The translations under genes were made by a program, and so were the position numbers. The notes beneath the pieces were generated by a model, which was not told where the DNA came from, did no database searches, and saw only the letters and a list, made by a program, of their open reading frames with translations. A stretch of 39,843 nt of DNA from Pseudomonadota bacterium (GTDB lineage: Bacteria > Bdellovibrionota > Bacteriovoracia > Bacteriovoracales > Bacteriovoracaceae), in NCBI GenBank assembly GCA_027487685.1, contig JAIYDC010000073.1, forward strand, positions 1 to 39,843. Reading direction: 5' to 3'. Numbering within the stretch: position 1 is the first letter of the stretch; each line of letters starts with the position of its first letter. This document shows positions 32,054 to 39,843 of this stretch, in pieces.

Positions 32054-32593
32054 TTATTTTTTTGCGCCAGTTTTACCGGCTTTTCTGATGATTTTCTCAT
32101 CCGTATACTTCAAGCCCTTACCCTTATATGGCTCAGGCTCCCTGAAAGACCTAACTTGTGCAGCAACAAATCCTACTAGCTCCTTGTCGCATCCGTGAAG
32201 CTCAATAACATTCTTAGTTACGGTCGCCGTTACGCCCTTAGGGAGCTTATAATCAATTGGATGAGAATAGCCAAGATTGAGGGTAAGGGTCGTTCCGGAT
32301 ACTGCAGCTTTATAACCAACCCCATTGAACTCTAGAGATTTTATAAAGCCTGTTGTCACACCGGTAACCATATTGCCAAGCAAGGTTCTCGACATTCCCC
32401 AAATTGCCCGAGCAGTAGTAGACTCGTTAATAGGAGTCACATTTAACAGCTTGTCGGCTTTTTCAATCTTCACATCTTTGTGAAATGTGTATGTAAGATG
32501 ACCCTTAGGTCCTTTAACATCAACTATAGATCCATTGACTTTAACTTCAACTTTATCAGGAATGCCAATGGGCTTTTTTCCAATACGTGACAT
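32054..32593 (-). CDS. rplF: 50S ribosomal protein L6
   Basis: The product is 179 residues when started at the ATG at 32593 (MSRIGKKPIGIPDKV), which has GGAG seven bases ahead. An in-frame TTG 12 bases earlier is unlikely. The repeated L6 domain and the C-terminal EPEPYKGKGLKYTDEKIIRKAGKTG signature are present. It follows rpsH by 12 bases. Confidence 0.96.
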   Translation of the reverse strand: MSRIGKKPIGIPDKVEVKVNGSIVDVKGPKGHLTYTFHKDVKIEKADKLLNVTPINESTTARAIWGMSRTLLGNMVTGVTTGFIKSLEFNGVGYKAAVSGTTLTLNLGYSHPIDYKLPKGVTATVTKNVIELHGCDKELVGFVAAQVRSFREPEPYKGKGLKYTDEKIIRKAGKTGAKK

Positions 32594-32605
32594 AAGATAC
32601 TCCAA

Positions 32606-32989
32606 TTACCAAACGTTACAAATGATTTCGCCACCAAGCTTTAGTGTAGTTGCTTTGCGTGAAGATACGATTCCCGCAGAGGTTGAAACAACACTTACGC
32701 CAAGGCCAGAAAGTACGCGAGGCATATCTCGATAGCTTTTATAAACTCTTAAGCCAGGGGTTGAAACCCTTTTTAAGCCAACCAAAGCCCCATCCTTTAA
32801 ACTAATCTTTATCACAATCTCAGACGGCGATTTTGCCGCAATTTTAAAGGATTTAATAAAGCCTTCTTCTTTCAAGACACGGCAAATATTTGCCTTAATT
32901 TTACTTGCAGGCACGTCCAGCTTTTCCAAGCCAGCCTTGTTTGCATTACGAATTCTAGTTAACATGTCAGCGATAGGGTCTGTCATCAT
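32606..32989 (-). CDS. rpsH: 30S ribosomal protein S8
   Basis: The 127-residue product is S8, with DPIADMLTRIRNANKAG at the start and the VSTSAGIVSSRKA signature near the end. In E. coli S8 represses the spc operon by binding near rplE. Whether that holds here cannot be seen. The frame has two adjacent ATGs (32989 and 32986). Confidence 0.96.
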   Translation of the reverse strand: MMTDPIADMLTRIRNANKAGLEKLDVPASKIKANICRVLKEEGFIKSFKIAAKSPSEIVIKISLKDGALVGLKRVSTPGLRVYKSYRDMPRVLSGLGVSVVSTSAGIVSSRKATTLKLGGEIICNVW

Positions 32990-33006
32990 AATGTGTTCCT
33001 CTTCCC

Positions 33007-33312
33007 TTACCAGCTAGCCTTGGTCACACCTGGGATGAGACCATTGTTAGCAAGTTCACGGAATTTATTACGGCTAAGTTTAAAATCACGGTATACGGCG
33101 CGTGGCCTTCCTGTAAGCTCACAGCGATTACGTACTCGGTTCACATTTCCGTTACGCGGGATCTTCTGAAGCTTTAAGCGAGCACTCTCTCTCTCGTCTT
33201 CACTCAGTTTCAGGTCAATCGCTTTTGACCTTAACAAAGCTGCTTTCGGCGCATACTTTTTAGCCAGCTTTTGTCTTTTTTTATTTTTAACTACAGCACT
33301 TAATCTTGCCAT
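33007..33312 (-). CDS. rpsN: 30S ribosomal protein S14 (zinc-independent form)
   Basis: The 101-residue product is the long S14 without the CxxC zinc ligands. [28 protein letters not shown] is its conserved core. It is nine bases after rplE and 17 before rpsH. Confidence 0.96.
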   Translation of the reverse strand: MARLSAVVKNKKRQKLAKKYAPKAALLRSKAIDLKLSEDERESARLKLQKIPRNGNVNRVRNRCELTGRPRAVYRDFKLSRNKFRELANNGLIPGVTKASW

Positions 33313-33321
33313 GGTTCCCTC

Positions 33322-33864
33322 TTACTTTTCTCTGAAAGGCATGCCGAACTGCTTTAAAAGTTCGCGACCCTCTTCATTATTTGTTGCTGTTGTTACAAAG
33401 CTAATCCCAAGACCACGGATCTTATCAATCTTATCGTAGTCTATTTCAGGAAAGATGATTTGCTCCTTGAGCCCCATTGTATAGTTGCCTTTACCGTCGA
33501 AGCCCTTGGGAGAAAGACCACGAAAGTCCTTCACACGTGGCAAAGACAGGTTGATTAAGCGATCAAGAAACTCATACATTTGTTCACCACGCAGGGTAAC
33601 AAAAGCACCAAGTGCTTGATCTTGCCTAAGCTTAAATGAAGCAATAGACTTCTTAGCTCTCGATACCACGGGTTTCTGCCCGGTAATCGCTGTTAGATCT
33701 GTAACAATACTATCAACGACCTTTCCATTAGATACTGCGTCTCGAGTTACGCAGTTTACAATGATTTTTTCAAGCTTCGGGATTTGTTGTACATTCCTAT
33801 ACTTGAATTTATCTTGCATTTTTTTTCTTACCTCTGAATCATACAGAGCTTTCAAACGTGCCAT
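33322..33864 (-). CDS. rplE: 50S ribosomal protein L5
   Basis: The 180-residue product is L5, which binds 5S rRNA and touches P-site t[35 protein letters not shown] and [22 protein letters not shown] are the family's segments. It is 16 bases after rplX. Confidence 0.97.
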   Translation of the reverse strand: MARLKALYDSEVRKKMQDKFKYRNVQQIPKLEKIIVNCVTRDAVSNGKVVDSIVTDLTAITGQKPVVSRAKKSIASFKLRQDQALGAFVTLRGEQMYEFLDRLINLSLPRVKDFRGLSPKGFDGKGNYTMGLKEQIIFPEIDYDKIDKIRGLGISFVTTATNNEEGRELLKQFGMPFREK

Positions 33865-33880
33865 ATATGCCTACCTCAGA

Positions 33881-34195
33881 TTACTTGATTTCAAGATTGC
33901 TTTTTGCAGCAACTCGACCAGTGTTTTTGCCAGCTTCCTGTTTAACTTTAACTCGAGTTGGCTTACCTGATTTAGGATCCAAAAGAGAAACGTTACTGAT
34001 ATGGATGGCTTTTTCCAGATCAATGATCCCACCTTGTTGATTAGCCTGACTTGGCTTGATGGCTTTTTTCACTACGTTAATACCTTCAACAATAAGACGG
34101 TTAGTCTTGAAGTTGATTGACCTGACTTTGCCCTGCTTACCCTTGTCTTTTCCGGCAAGCACTTGGACAGTATCGTTTACTTTCAGCTTTTGCAT
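33881..34195 (-). CDS. rplX: 50S ribosomal protein L24
   Basis: The 104-residue product is L24, an assembly initiator. The KOW motif DTVQVLAGKDKGKQGKVRSI lies at its start. Length and position (19 bases after rplN) are typical. Confidence 0.97.
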   Translation of the reverse strand: MQKLKVNDTVQVLAGKDKGKQGKVRSINFKTNRLIVEGINVVKKAIKPSQANQQGGIIDLEKAIHISNVSLLDPKSGKPTRVKVKQEAGKNTGRVAAKSNLEIK

Positions 34196-34214
34196 TTTTC
34201 CTCCAACACGCTGA

Positions 34215-34583
34215 TTAGAGCACTTCGTGAGCGAGTGAACAGATTTTAGAAAAACTCTTATTCCTCAATTCTCTCGCGACGGGCCCAAAAATACGTGTAC
34301 CTACTGGTTCATTATTTGCTGCAATAATGACCACACTGTTTGTATCAAAATTAATATAAGATCCGTCTTCTCGTCTTATCGGATAGACTGTTCGCACTAT
34401 AACTGCTTTCTTGACATCGCCCTTCTTAACTTTCCCCCCTGAAATAGCTTGCTGAACGGCAACAACAATAACATCTCCCACCTGTGCGCTCATATGCTTG
34501 GATCCGCCTAAAACCTTGATACATTGTACTGTTTTGGCACCAGAGTTGTCGGCTACATCAAGAATCGTTTGCTGCTGAATCAT
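34215..34583 (-). CDS. rplN: 50S ribosomal protein L14
   Basis: The 122-residue product is L14, a bridge protein of the subunit interface. It begins [20 protein letters not shown], and ends in [25 protein letters not shown]. Length is the family's usual 122. Confidence 0.98.
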   Translation of the reverse strand: MIQQQTILDVADNSGAKTVQCIKVLGGSKHMSAQVGDVIVVAVQQAISGGKVKKGDVKKAVIVRTVYPIRREDGSYINFDTNSVVIIAANNEPVGTRIFGPVARELRNKSFSKICSLAHEVL

Positions 34584-34594
34584 ATTTTACTCCA

Positions 34595-34840
34595 CTACTT
34601 AACGACAGAAACAAGTTCCCATCTCTTTAACTTAGAGTAGGGTTTTGATTCGACAATTGTTACTACATTACCAAGAGACGCATTCTCTAATTCATCATGT
34701 ACATGGTACTTCTTAGACTTGGTAACAAATTTATTGTATTTAGGATGCATGGTCTTGCGCTCGACCCTAACAATGATTGTTTTTGAAGCTTTATCGCTTA
34801 CGACTTCACCTGTAAGTGTTCTTTTAAATTGTATGCTCAT
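34595..34840 (-). CDS. rpsQ: 30S ribosomal protein S17
   Basis: The 81-residue product is S17, an OB-fold primary 16S binder, with LTGEVVSDKASKTIIVRVER and the HPKYNKFVTKSKKYHVHDE core. It is 12 bases after rpmC and 11 before rplN. Confidence 0.97.
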   Translation of the reverse strand: MSIQFKRTLTGEVVSDKASKTIIVRVERKTMHPKYNKFVTKSKKYHVHDELENASLGNVVTIVESKPYSKLKRWELVSVVK

Positions 34841-34852
34841 AATTCACCCGTA

Positions 34853-35041
34853 TTAAATTTTAGCGTTTTTAGCAGTCAACAGTCGGGCTATATCTTTCTT
34901 AAGCTCTTTCACTGTGTGGGCTTTTTCAGTAGCCGTTGTGAATTTGTTGAACTTTTTATTAAAAAGCTCTGTCTTAAGAACTGAAACCTTGTCAGCTATC
35001 TCTTTTACGCTCAGTTTTGAAATCTCGCTTGTCTGTAACAT
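34853..35041 (-). CDS. rpmC: 50S ribosomal protein L29
   Basis: The 62-residue product is L29, a helical hairpin near the exit tunnel. I place the start at the ATG at 35041, five bases after AGGAG. A GTG two codons earlier lies too close to that site. VKELKKDIARLLTA is the conserved end. Confidence 0.93.
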   Translation of the reverse strand: MLQTSEISKLSVKEIADKVSVLKTELFNKKFNKFTTATEKAHTVKELKKDIARLLTAKNAKI

Positions 35042-35062
35042 AACCACTCCTACTAATCCAGT

Positions 35063-35509
35063 TTATTCCGCAGCTTCAGAGACAACATTAGTTGATTCCA
35101 AATCCACTTTTGATACGATCTTTGTTCTAACTGGAAGCTTATATTTTGCGAGGCGAAGAGCAGCGTCTGCCGTAGCTTTATCAACTCCACCGATTTCAAA
35201 AAGAATTCTGCCAGGCTTTATTACTGCCACCCACTCTTCAGGTGCACCCTTACCCTTACCCATCCTAACTTCAGCTGGCTTCTTAGTAAGTGATTTATCA
35301 GGGAAAATCTTGATCCACATCTGACCTCCCCGTTTAGTTTCGCGAGAAATTGCAATACGGGCGGCTTCGATCTGTCGGTTAGTTATGAATCCACAAGTCG
35401 TCGCCTGGAGACCAAACTCACCGAATGTAAGCGTATTTCCAGAGTGTGCAGCACCAGTCATCCGGCCCTTCTGCATTTTTCTGTGTTTTACTCTTTTAGG
35501 ACTTAACAT
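35063..35509 (-). CDS. rplP: 50S ribosomal protein L16
   Basis: The 148-residue product is L16, which helps place tRNA in the A site. [17 protein letters not shown] and [29 protein letters not shown] are the signatures. It carries about ten extra acidic residues at the C-terminus compared with E. coli (136). Confidence 0.97.
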   Translation of the reverse strand: MLSPKRVKHRKMQKGRMTGAAHSGNTLTFGEFGLQATTCGFITNRQIEAARIAISRETKRGGQMWIKIFPDKSLTKKPAEVRMGKGKGAPEEWVAVIKPGRILFEIGGVDKATADAALRLAKYKLPVRTKIVSKVDLESTNVVSEAAE

Positions 35510-35531
35510 ATAATACCTCTAAGTAATTGAA

Positions 35532-36158
35532 TTATTTGTAAATCTCGCCTTTGTACACCCACACCTTTACCCCAATGATTCCATAGGTAGTTTTAGCTGT
35601 GGCAGTGTTGTAATCGATGTCGGCGCGAAGTGTGTGCAGAGGGACTTTCTTTTCGGCATAGCCCTCTGTCCGAGCAATTTCTGCCCCACCAAGACGGCCT
35701 GCACACTTGATCTTTATGCCTTTGACGCCAGACCTAAAGGCGGAAGTCATCACTTTTTTCATAGCTCTTCTAAAAGCAACACGCTTTTCTAACTGCTGAG
35801 CAATGTTTTCAGCAATAAGCTTAGCTTCAGAGTCCGGGCGTTTTACTTCCGCGATATTGAAAAACAAAGGGCAGTTTGTAATTTTTTTAAGGTCATTACG
35901 GATCTTTTCTATCCCGGTACCTTTTTTACCAATCGCAACACCTGGCTTCGCAGAATAGACTGTGACCTTAACCTGGTCGGCAGTGCGTGTAATTTCAGTC
36001 TTTGCAATTGCTGCTTGAGCAAGTTCAACATCGATGTAATTTCGAATTGCTAAATCTTGCTGGAATATGACTGCGTAATTATTTTTAACGTACCAATTAG
36101 AATGCCAGGTTTTGATGTAACCTAATCTAAAGCCGTATGGATTTACCTTTTGTCCCAT
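35532..36158 (-). CDS. rpsC: 30S ribosomal protein S3
   Basis: The 208-residue product is S3. The start MGQKVNPYGFRLGYIKTW, the KH-domain GKKG loop and the C-terminal GRLGGAEIARTEGYAEKKVPLHTLRA segment are all present. It sits in the mRNA entry channel. It is 17 bases after rplV. Confidence 0.98.
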   Translation of the reverse strand: MGQKVNPYGFRLGYIKTWHSNWYVKNNYAVIFQQDLAIRNYIDVELAQAAIAKTEITRTADQVKVTVYSAKPGVAIGKKGTGIEKIRNDLKKITNCPLFFNIAEVKRPDSEAKLIAENIAQQLEKRVAFRRAMKKVMTSAFRSGVKGIKIKCAGRLGGAEIARTEGYAEKKVPLHTLRADIDYNTATAKTTYGIIGVKVWVYKGEIYK

Positions 36159-36175
36159 TTTAGTCGTTCTCCTGA

Positions 36176-36508
36176 TTAAGCTTCTTTAAGTGAAAGAGTG
36201 ATGTAGCTTGACTTCTTACTGATCTGATAAGCACGACCCTGAGCACGCGGCATTATACGCTTCAAAGATGGACCTTCATCAACCTTAACCATTTCGATTA
36301 CAAGATTGTCTAAGTCATACTTCTTAGAGCTTGCAGCTATTGCAAGACCACTGTTTATCAATTTTGTTACAACTATCGCTGTTTCTTTCTTTTCGCAAAA
36401 GCGAAGAATCTTTAAAGCCTCTTCTACTTTTTTTCTGCGAATTAAGTTAACTACTTGGCGCACCTTACGAGCAGAGGTGCCAACATTATTGTTTTTTACC
36501 GTGATCAT
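36176..36508 (-). CDS. rplV: 50S ribosomal protein L22
   Basis: The 110-residue product is L22, whose loop lines the exit tunnel. SARKVRQVVNLIRRKKVEEAL and the PRAQGRAYQISKKSSYITLSL end are diagnostic. The start codon is 10 bases after the rpsS stop. Confidence 0.97.
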   Translation of the reverse strand: MITVKNNNVGTSARKVRQVVNLIRRKKVEEALKILRFCEKKETAIVVTKLINSGLAIAASSKKYDLDNLVIEMVKVDEGPSLKRIMPRAQGRAYQISKKSSYITLSLKEA

Positions 36509-36518
36509 AATCTACCTC

Positions 36519-36806
36519 TTACTTGTCACCAGAAGCTTTTTTATCAGCTGCTGTGTGACCGTTGAAAGTACGAGTCAGTGCGAATTCACCAAACTTGTGC
36601 CCAACCATGTTATCAGTAACATAAACTGGAATAAACTTCTTACCGTTGTGAACAGCAAAAGTTAATCCAATAAAATCTGGCACAATCGTAGAACGACGTG
36701 ACCAAGTCTTTATCACTGTATTTCCTTTAGTATTCTTTTTGGCCTCTGTTGCCTTCTTAAATAGATAGGTATCTACGAAAGGACCTTTTTTAACTGAACG
36801 TGCCAT
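36519..36806 (-). CDS. rpsS: 30S ribosomal protein S19
   Basis: The 95-residue product is S19, which forms a complex with S13 at the head of the small subunit. [12 protein letters not shown] and the [22 protein letters not shown] signature are clear. It follows rplB by 12 bases. Confidence 0.98.
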   Translation of the reverse strand: MARSVKKGPFVDTYLFKKATEAKKNTKGNTVIKTWSRRSTIVPDFIGLTFAVHNGKKFIPVYVTDNMVGHKFGEFALTRTFNGHTAADKKASGDK

Positions 36807-36818
36807 TATTTTCCCCTA

Positions 36819-37643
36819 TTACTTTCTTCTCTTAACGATGAACTTGTTGGTTCTCTTGTTCTTCCTAGTCTTATAGCCCCGAGTAGGAAGTCCCCAAGGA
36901 GAGACTGGATGTCGACCACCAGAAGTACGACCTTCACCACCACCGTGCGGGTGATCAACAGGGTTCATGACAACGCCACGAACAGAAGGGCGGATACCGC
37001 GGTGGCGATTTTTCCCGGCCTTCCCGATATTCTCAAGTTCGTGCTCGATTTTGCCAACTTGCCCTATGGTAGCTCTACAAACTGATGGAACCTTGCGAAG
37101 CTCGCCTGAAGGCAATCGTAGAAGTGCGAAGTCCCCCTCCTTGGCCATTAGCTGGGCATAAGATCCTGCAGAGCGCGCAAGCTGACCACCTCGTTTAGGA
37201 TACAGCTCTACGTTGTGAACAAGAGTACCTACAGGTATGTCTTTAAGAAGCTTAGAATTTCCAGCCTTTATGTCAGCGTTATCAGATGAGATGATAACAT
37301 CTCCAACTTTCATTCCAACTGGGGAAATAATATAAGCTTTTTCCCCATCTGCATAAACAACTAGAGATATGTTACAAGTTCGGTTGGGATCATGCTCTAT
37401 GGACTTAACAGTAGCTGGAATATCTAGTTTAGAGCGCTTAAAATCTACTAAACGATACTTTTGTTTAGCACCGCCGCCAATGTGGCGTGTAGTAATACGA
37501 CCCTGAGAGTTACGACCTGCAGTCCTCTTCTTGCTAACAAGAAGAGCTTTATAAGGGGCAACACCCCTCGTCAAGTCACCAGTCACAACTACCATTTCTC
37601 TCTGAGATGGTGTGATTGGGCGGAATTTTTTTAAAGTTGCCAT
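36819..37643 (-). CDS. rplB: 50S ribosomal protein L2
   Basis: The 274-residue product is L2, needed for subunit joining and peptidyl transfer. The conserved [15 protein letters not shown] segment with its essential histidine and the basic C-terminus are intact. It is 17 bases after rplW. Confidence 0.98.
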   Translation of the reverse strand: MATLKKFRPITPSQREMVVVTGDLTRGVAPYKALLVSKKRTAGRNSQGRITTRHIGGGAKQKYRLVDFKRSKLDIPATVKSIEHDPNRTCNISLVVYADGEKAYIISPVGMKVGDVIISSDNADIKAGNSKLLKDIPVGTLVHNVELYPKRGGQLARSAGSYAQLMAKEGDFALLRLPSGELRKVPSVCRATIGQVGKIEHELENIGKAGKNRHRGIRPSVRGVVMNPVDHPHGGGEGRTSGGRHPVSPWGLPTRGYKTRKNKRTNKFIVKRRK

Positions 37644-37660
37644 ACTTTTAACCTTTTACC

Positions 37661-37951
37661 TTAAATGCCCTTGAAGAATTCAATCTTCTGGCCGTCTTGC
37701 AGTTGAACGTAAGCCTTCTTTGAGGAAGCAGACTTCTTATAGCCACGGCCAGCACGCTTGCTCTTACCTGGAAGTATAGAGGTGCGGACGCTAACGACCT
37801 TTACATCAAAGAACCTTTCAACTGCGCTCTTAATTTGGTTTTTGTTTGCCTTCGTATTAACAACGAATGCGTATCTATTGAAAGCTTCGGTCTCTTTCGA
37901 GGTCTTCTCAGTCAATAGTGGTTTAACTAATACATTTTCTAAACCTAACAT
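37661..37951 (-). CDS. rplW: 50S ribosomal protein L23
   Basis: The 96-residue product is L23, the docking site of trigger factor and SRP at the tunnel exit. VLVKPLLTEKTSKE and the FVVNTKANKNQIKSAVERFFDVKVVSV segment define it. It starts one base after the rplD stop, so translation is probably coupled. Confidence 0.97.
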   Translation of the reverse strand: MLGLENVLVKPLLTEKTSKETEAFNRYAFVVNTKANKNQIKSAVERFFDVKVVSVRTSILPGKSKRAGRGYKKSASSKKAYVQLQDGQKIEFFKGI

Positions 37952-37952
37952 C

Positions 37953-38570
37953 TTATACCAGCCTGCTAAGGAGTTTTTCGAAAGCTGCCTTCTCGATTAC
38001 CAAGTTTTCGAACTTCACTGCTTCGTATACACTGAATCCATCAACTGGGGCGCATTTTGCTTTCTCGAGGTTACTAACTGCGCGAGATACATTTTTATTA
38101 TCTTCAGCTGTTATAACGAGTGCAGGAAGAAGATTTCTTTCTGAAAGAATCTTAAACATGTCCTTCGTTTTACCAGAAGATTCTAGCTTCTCTACGATAT
38201 GAAGTTTTCCAGCTTGGTGCTTGTCTGCTAACACAGACGAAATAGCTACAAGCATCATCTTCTTGTTTATCTTCTGCTCGTAAGATCGCGGCTGTGGACC
38301 AAAAACAGTACCACCACCTGGCATAAGCGGAGATCGGGTTGAGCCCTGACGAGCATTTCCCGTTCCTTTTTGCTTAAACGGCTTCTTACCGCCGCCAGAA
38401 ACCATTGCCTTTGTCTTGGTAGCTACTGTCCCTTGTCTTCGGCCTGCAAGAGTAGCCTTGACGACTTGATGGACAACAGTGCCGTTGATTTTCTCGACTG
38501 ACAAATCAACGGTTGCCTTAATCGATCCGCTCTTTTCAAACTTTGTATTTAATACTGATACTTCAGTCAT
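37953..38570 (-). CDS. rplD: 50S ribosomal protein L4
   Basis: The 205-residue product is L4. The tunnel loop segment RQGTVATKTKAMVSGGGKKPFKQKGTG and the ARQGSTRSPLMPGGGTVFGP segment are typical. In E. coli L4 represses the S10 operon by acting on the rpsJ leader. Here possible leader structures lie between rpsJ and rplC. Confidence 0.97.
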   Translation of the reverse strand: MTEVSVLNTKFEKSGSIKATVDLSVEKINGTVVHQVVKATLAGRRQGTVATKTKAMVSGGGKKPFKQKGTGNARQGSTRSPLMPGGGTVFGPQPRSYEQKINKKMMLVAISSVLADKHQAGKLHIVEKLESSGKTKDMFKILSERNLLPALVITAEDNKNVSRAVSNLEKAKCAPVDGFSVYEAVKFENLVIEKAAFEKLLSRLV

Positions 38571-38584
38571 AACTTATTTCCCCC

Positions 38585-39235
38585 TTACTTCTTAATGGCT
38601 TTCGTAACTCGTACGAAACCATTTTTAGAGCCAGGGATTGAGCCTTTGAGGAGCATATAGCCCGCTTCAATATTAACTTCAACCACTTGGATATTTTGAA
38701 CCGTTGATGTTTCAACGCCCAGATGACCTGGCATCTTCTTTTCAGCAAACACACGTGCCGGTGTTGCACGGCAACCTATTGAACCCGGACGCCGATGGAA
38801 ATGAGATCCGTGAGCAGCTGGACCGCCCTGGAAGTTCCAGCGCTTCATAACCCCAGCAAACCCCTTCCCCTTTGATTCTCCTGTTACATCAACGTATGTA
38901 CTTACAGGGAATTGCTCCAATGAAGCTTCTTTTCCAAGAGCATCTGTTGATACTTCATCTAATTTAATCTCAGAAAGTTCGGATAGATGTTTTTCGATGC
39001 TTGCTTTCTTCAGGTGACCTTTCACGGGTGAAGTTGCAAGTGAGGCACGCTTCTCATGATAGGCTATTTGGTAAGCGGTGTAGCCATCTTTCTCAGTTGT
39101 TTTAACTTGTGAAATTACATTCGGAATTAGTTTGACTACTGTGACTGGAACGTGATTTCCGTTCTGGTCAAAGATTCTGGTCATGCCAGCTTTAATTCCG
39201 TAAAAAGCAGGCAGACTGACTTTTGAGTCTGACAT
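38585..39235 (-). CDS. rplC: 50S ribosomal protein L3
   Basis: The 216-residue product is L3, an early assembly protein reaching the peptidyl-transferase centre. FYGIKAGMTRIFDQNGNHVPVTVV and the GGPAAHGSHFHRRPGSIG loop identify it. A strong GGAGGG ribosome-binding site precedes it. The 89-base gap from rpsJ is long for this operon and is structured. Confidence 0.97.
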   Translation of the reverse strand: MSDSKVSLPAFYGIKAGMTRIFDQNGNHVPVTVVKLIPNVISQVKTTEKDGYTAYQIAYHEKRASLATSPVKGHLKKASIEKHLSELSEIKLDEVSTDALGKEASLEQFPVSTYVDVTGESKGKGFAGVMKRWNFQGGPAAHGSHFHRRPGSIGCRATPARVFAEKKMPGHLGVETSTVQNIQVVEVNIEAGYMLLKGSIPGSKNGFVRVTKAIKK

Positions 39236-39247
39236 TCGCCCTCCACA

Positions 39248-39321
39248 GCATCACCCTCTCACAGGGATGCATTCATGGTTAATAAAAAAAACTATAAAAA
39301 AATAAAAAGCTTTGAAGCTTT
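39248..39321 (-). promoter_or_regulatory. Structured rpsJ-rplC intergenic leader with terminator-like hairpin
   Basis: On the minus strand a stem of AAAGCT and AGCTTT (39306-39321) is followed by a long T-rich stretch. A second stem then covers 39248-39270 (GCATCCCT with AGGG and ATGC, two-base bulge, loop GTGAG) just ahead of the rplC ribosome-binding site. The order suggests a place where transcription or translation of rplC onward could be adjusted. Confidence 0.45.
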
Positions 39322-39324
39322 ATA

Positions 39325-39633
39325 TTAGTATTTGATCTCTACGTCAACACCAGCTGAAAGGTCCAGCTTCATAAGTGAATCTACTGTTTGCTGAGTAGGC
39401 TCAACTATGTCAATGAGACGCTTGTGTGTGCGCATTTCAAACTGCTCACGTGACTTCTTATCAATGTGAGGTGATCGAAGCACTGTATATCGATTGATCT
39501 CAGTAGGAAGAGGAATTGGACCAGCTACTCGAGCTCCCGTATTTTTTGCAGTTTGTACAATCTCCTGGACTGATGCGTCAAGAATGTTGTAGTCGTAGGC
39601 CCGAAGCTTGATGCGAAGTTTATTCGTCTTCAT
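39325..39633 (-). CDS. rpsJ: 30S ribosomal protein S10
   Basis: The 102-residue product is S10 (NusE), which also takes part in transcription antitermination. [24 protein letters not shown], the [35 protein letters not shown] segment and normal length identify it. GGAG precedes the ATG. It opens the S10 part of the block, just past a hairpin after tuf. Confidence 0.98.
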   Translation of the reverse strand: MKTNKLRIKLRAYDYNILDASVQEIVQTAKNTGARVAGPIPLPTEINRYTVLRSPHIDKKSREQFEMRTHKRLIDIVEPTQQTVDSLMKLDLSAGVDVEIKY

Positions 39634-39659
39634 TAGATCTCCAAAAAAATTTTCTCGTC

Positions 39660-39688
39660 AAAATAGAAAAAGATAAGGCTTTTGTAAA
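39660..39688 (-). promoter_or_regulatory. Possible promoter of the S10 operon
   Basis: On the minus strand TTTACA (39683-39688) and TATTTT (39660-39665) are 17 bases apart, 26 bases before rpsJ. The -35 box lies within the loop and stem of the tuf terminator, so the two functions would share sequence. Confidence 0.4.
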
Positions 39689-39691
39689 GCC
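39677..39691 (-). terminator. Weak terminator after tuf
   Basis: GGCTTT and AAAGCC form a 6-bp stem with a 3-base loop, followed on the minus strand by TTATCTTTTT. It lies 23 bases past the tuf stop and is short, so partial read-through into rpsJ is likely. Confidence 0.5.
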
Positions 39692-39714
39692 CCATCCGTT
39701 ATATTTTTGACGTT

Positions 39715-39843
39715 TTAAGTAATAATATCAGAAACAGTGCCGGCACCGATTGTACGGCCACCTTCACGAATAGCAAAGCGAAGACCTTTCTCCATAGCAA
39801 TTGGCGCTATAAGCTCCACACCGAATGAAGTATTGTCTCCAGG
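39715..39843 (-). CDS. tuf: Elongation factor Tu, C-terminal end (partial)
   Basis: The last 42 residues and stop codon of EF-Tu are present, from PGDN onward, including [20 protein letters not shown], and ending in VSDIIT. The gene is cut by the window edge. In its domain III context this segment helps contact tRNA and EF-Ts. The order tuf-rpsJ is the standard str-S10 junction. Confidence 0.95.
   Translation of the reverse strand, partial: PGDNTSFGVELIAPIAMEKGLRFAIREGGRTIGAGTVSDIIT

Overview
The window looks like a chromosomal segment of a Gram-negative bacterium of the Bdellovibrionota (Bdellovibrio/Oligoflexia) type. Supporting signs are a TIGR02147-family regulator (a family I associate mainly with Bdellovibrio relatives and Fibrobacter), many short secreted proteins of unknown family, a LpoA/LppC-like lipoprotein, a sigma-54 activator and an EF-Tu C-terminus of that style. 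This placement is inference from families, not from a search. I see no mobile element, tRNA, rRNA or CRISPR array, and no gene-free stretch longer than about 155 bases.

Layout. (1) 156-2673: hpt on the plus strand, convergent with a large lipoprotein gene. (2) 2781-7707, minus strand: hemW, then a heat-shock block grpE-dnaK-dnaJ with a sigma-32-like promoter and a stem-loop that buries the dnaJ ribosome-binding site. (3) 7789-12330: a double-domain M16 metalloprotease, a single-domain response regulator with an unknown partner, and an unknown membrane protein. (4) 12357-15822, minus strand: a three-gene biotin-dependent acyl-CoA carboxylase operon with start/stop overlaps. (5) 15952-23318: an accessory-looking block of secreted proteins. 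A TIGR02147 regulator heads a minus-strand operon with two secreted, cysteine-containing paralogues. Divergent from it run a secreted HExxH peptidase, a two-half secreted beta-type protein and a tandem pair of secreted paralogues with different, internally repeated C-termini. The intergenic regions of this block carry a repeated inverted motif (TGCTGAC/GTCAGCA) that could be an operator. (6) 23378-25657: a sigma-54-dependent activator and a TlpA-like thioredoxin. (7) 25697-39843, minus strand: a nearly complete tuf-S10-spc-alpha ribosomal super-operon running from the 3' end of tuf to rplQ, including secY, adk, infA, rpmJ and rpoA. rpsD is absent from its usual place between rpsK and rpoA.

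How the genes work together. Most of the window is core information processing and proteostasis. The part most likely to hold something undescribed is block 5, where a lineage-specific regulator, a secreted protease and five secreted proteins of no recognised family are arranged as two divergent operons around a shared symmetric control region. The ribosomal block is visibly more AT-rich than the left part of the window. The change occurs near 24.9-25.1 kb.
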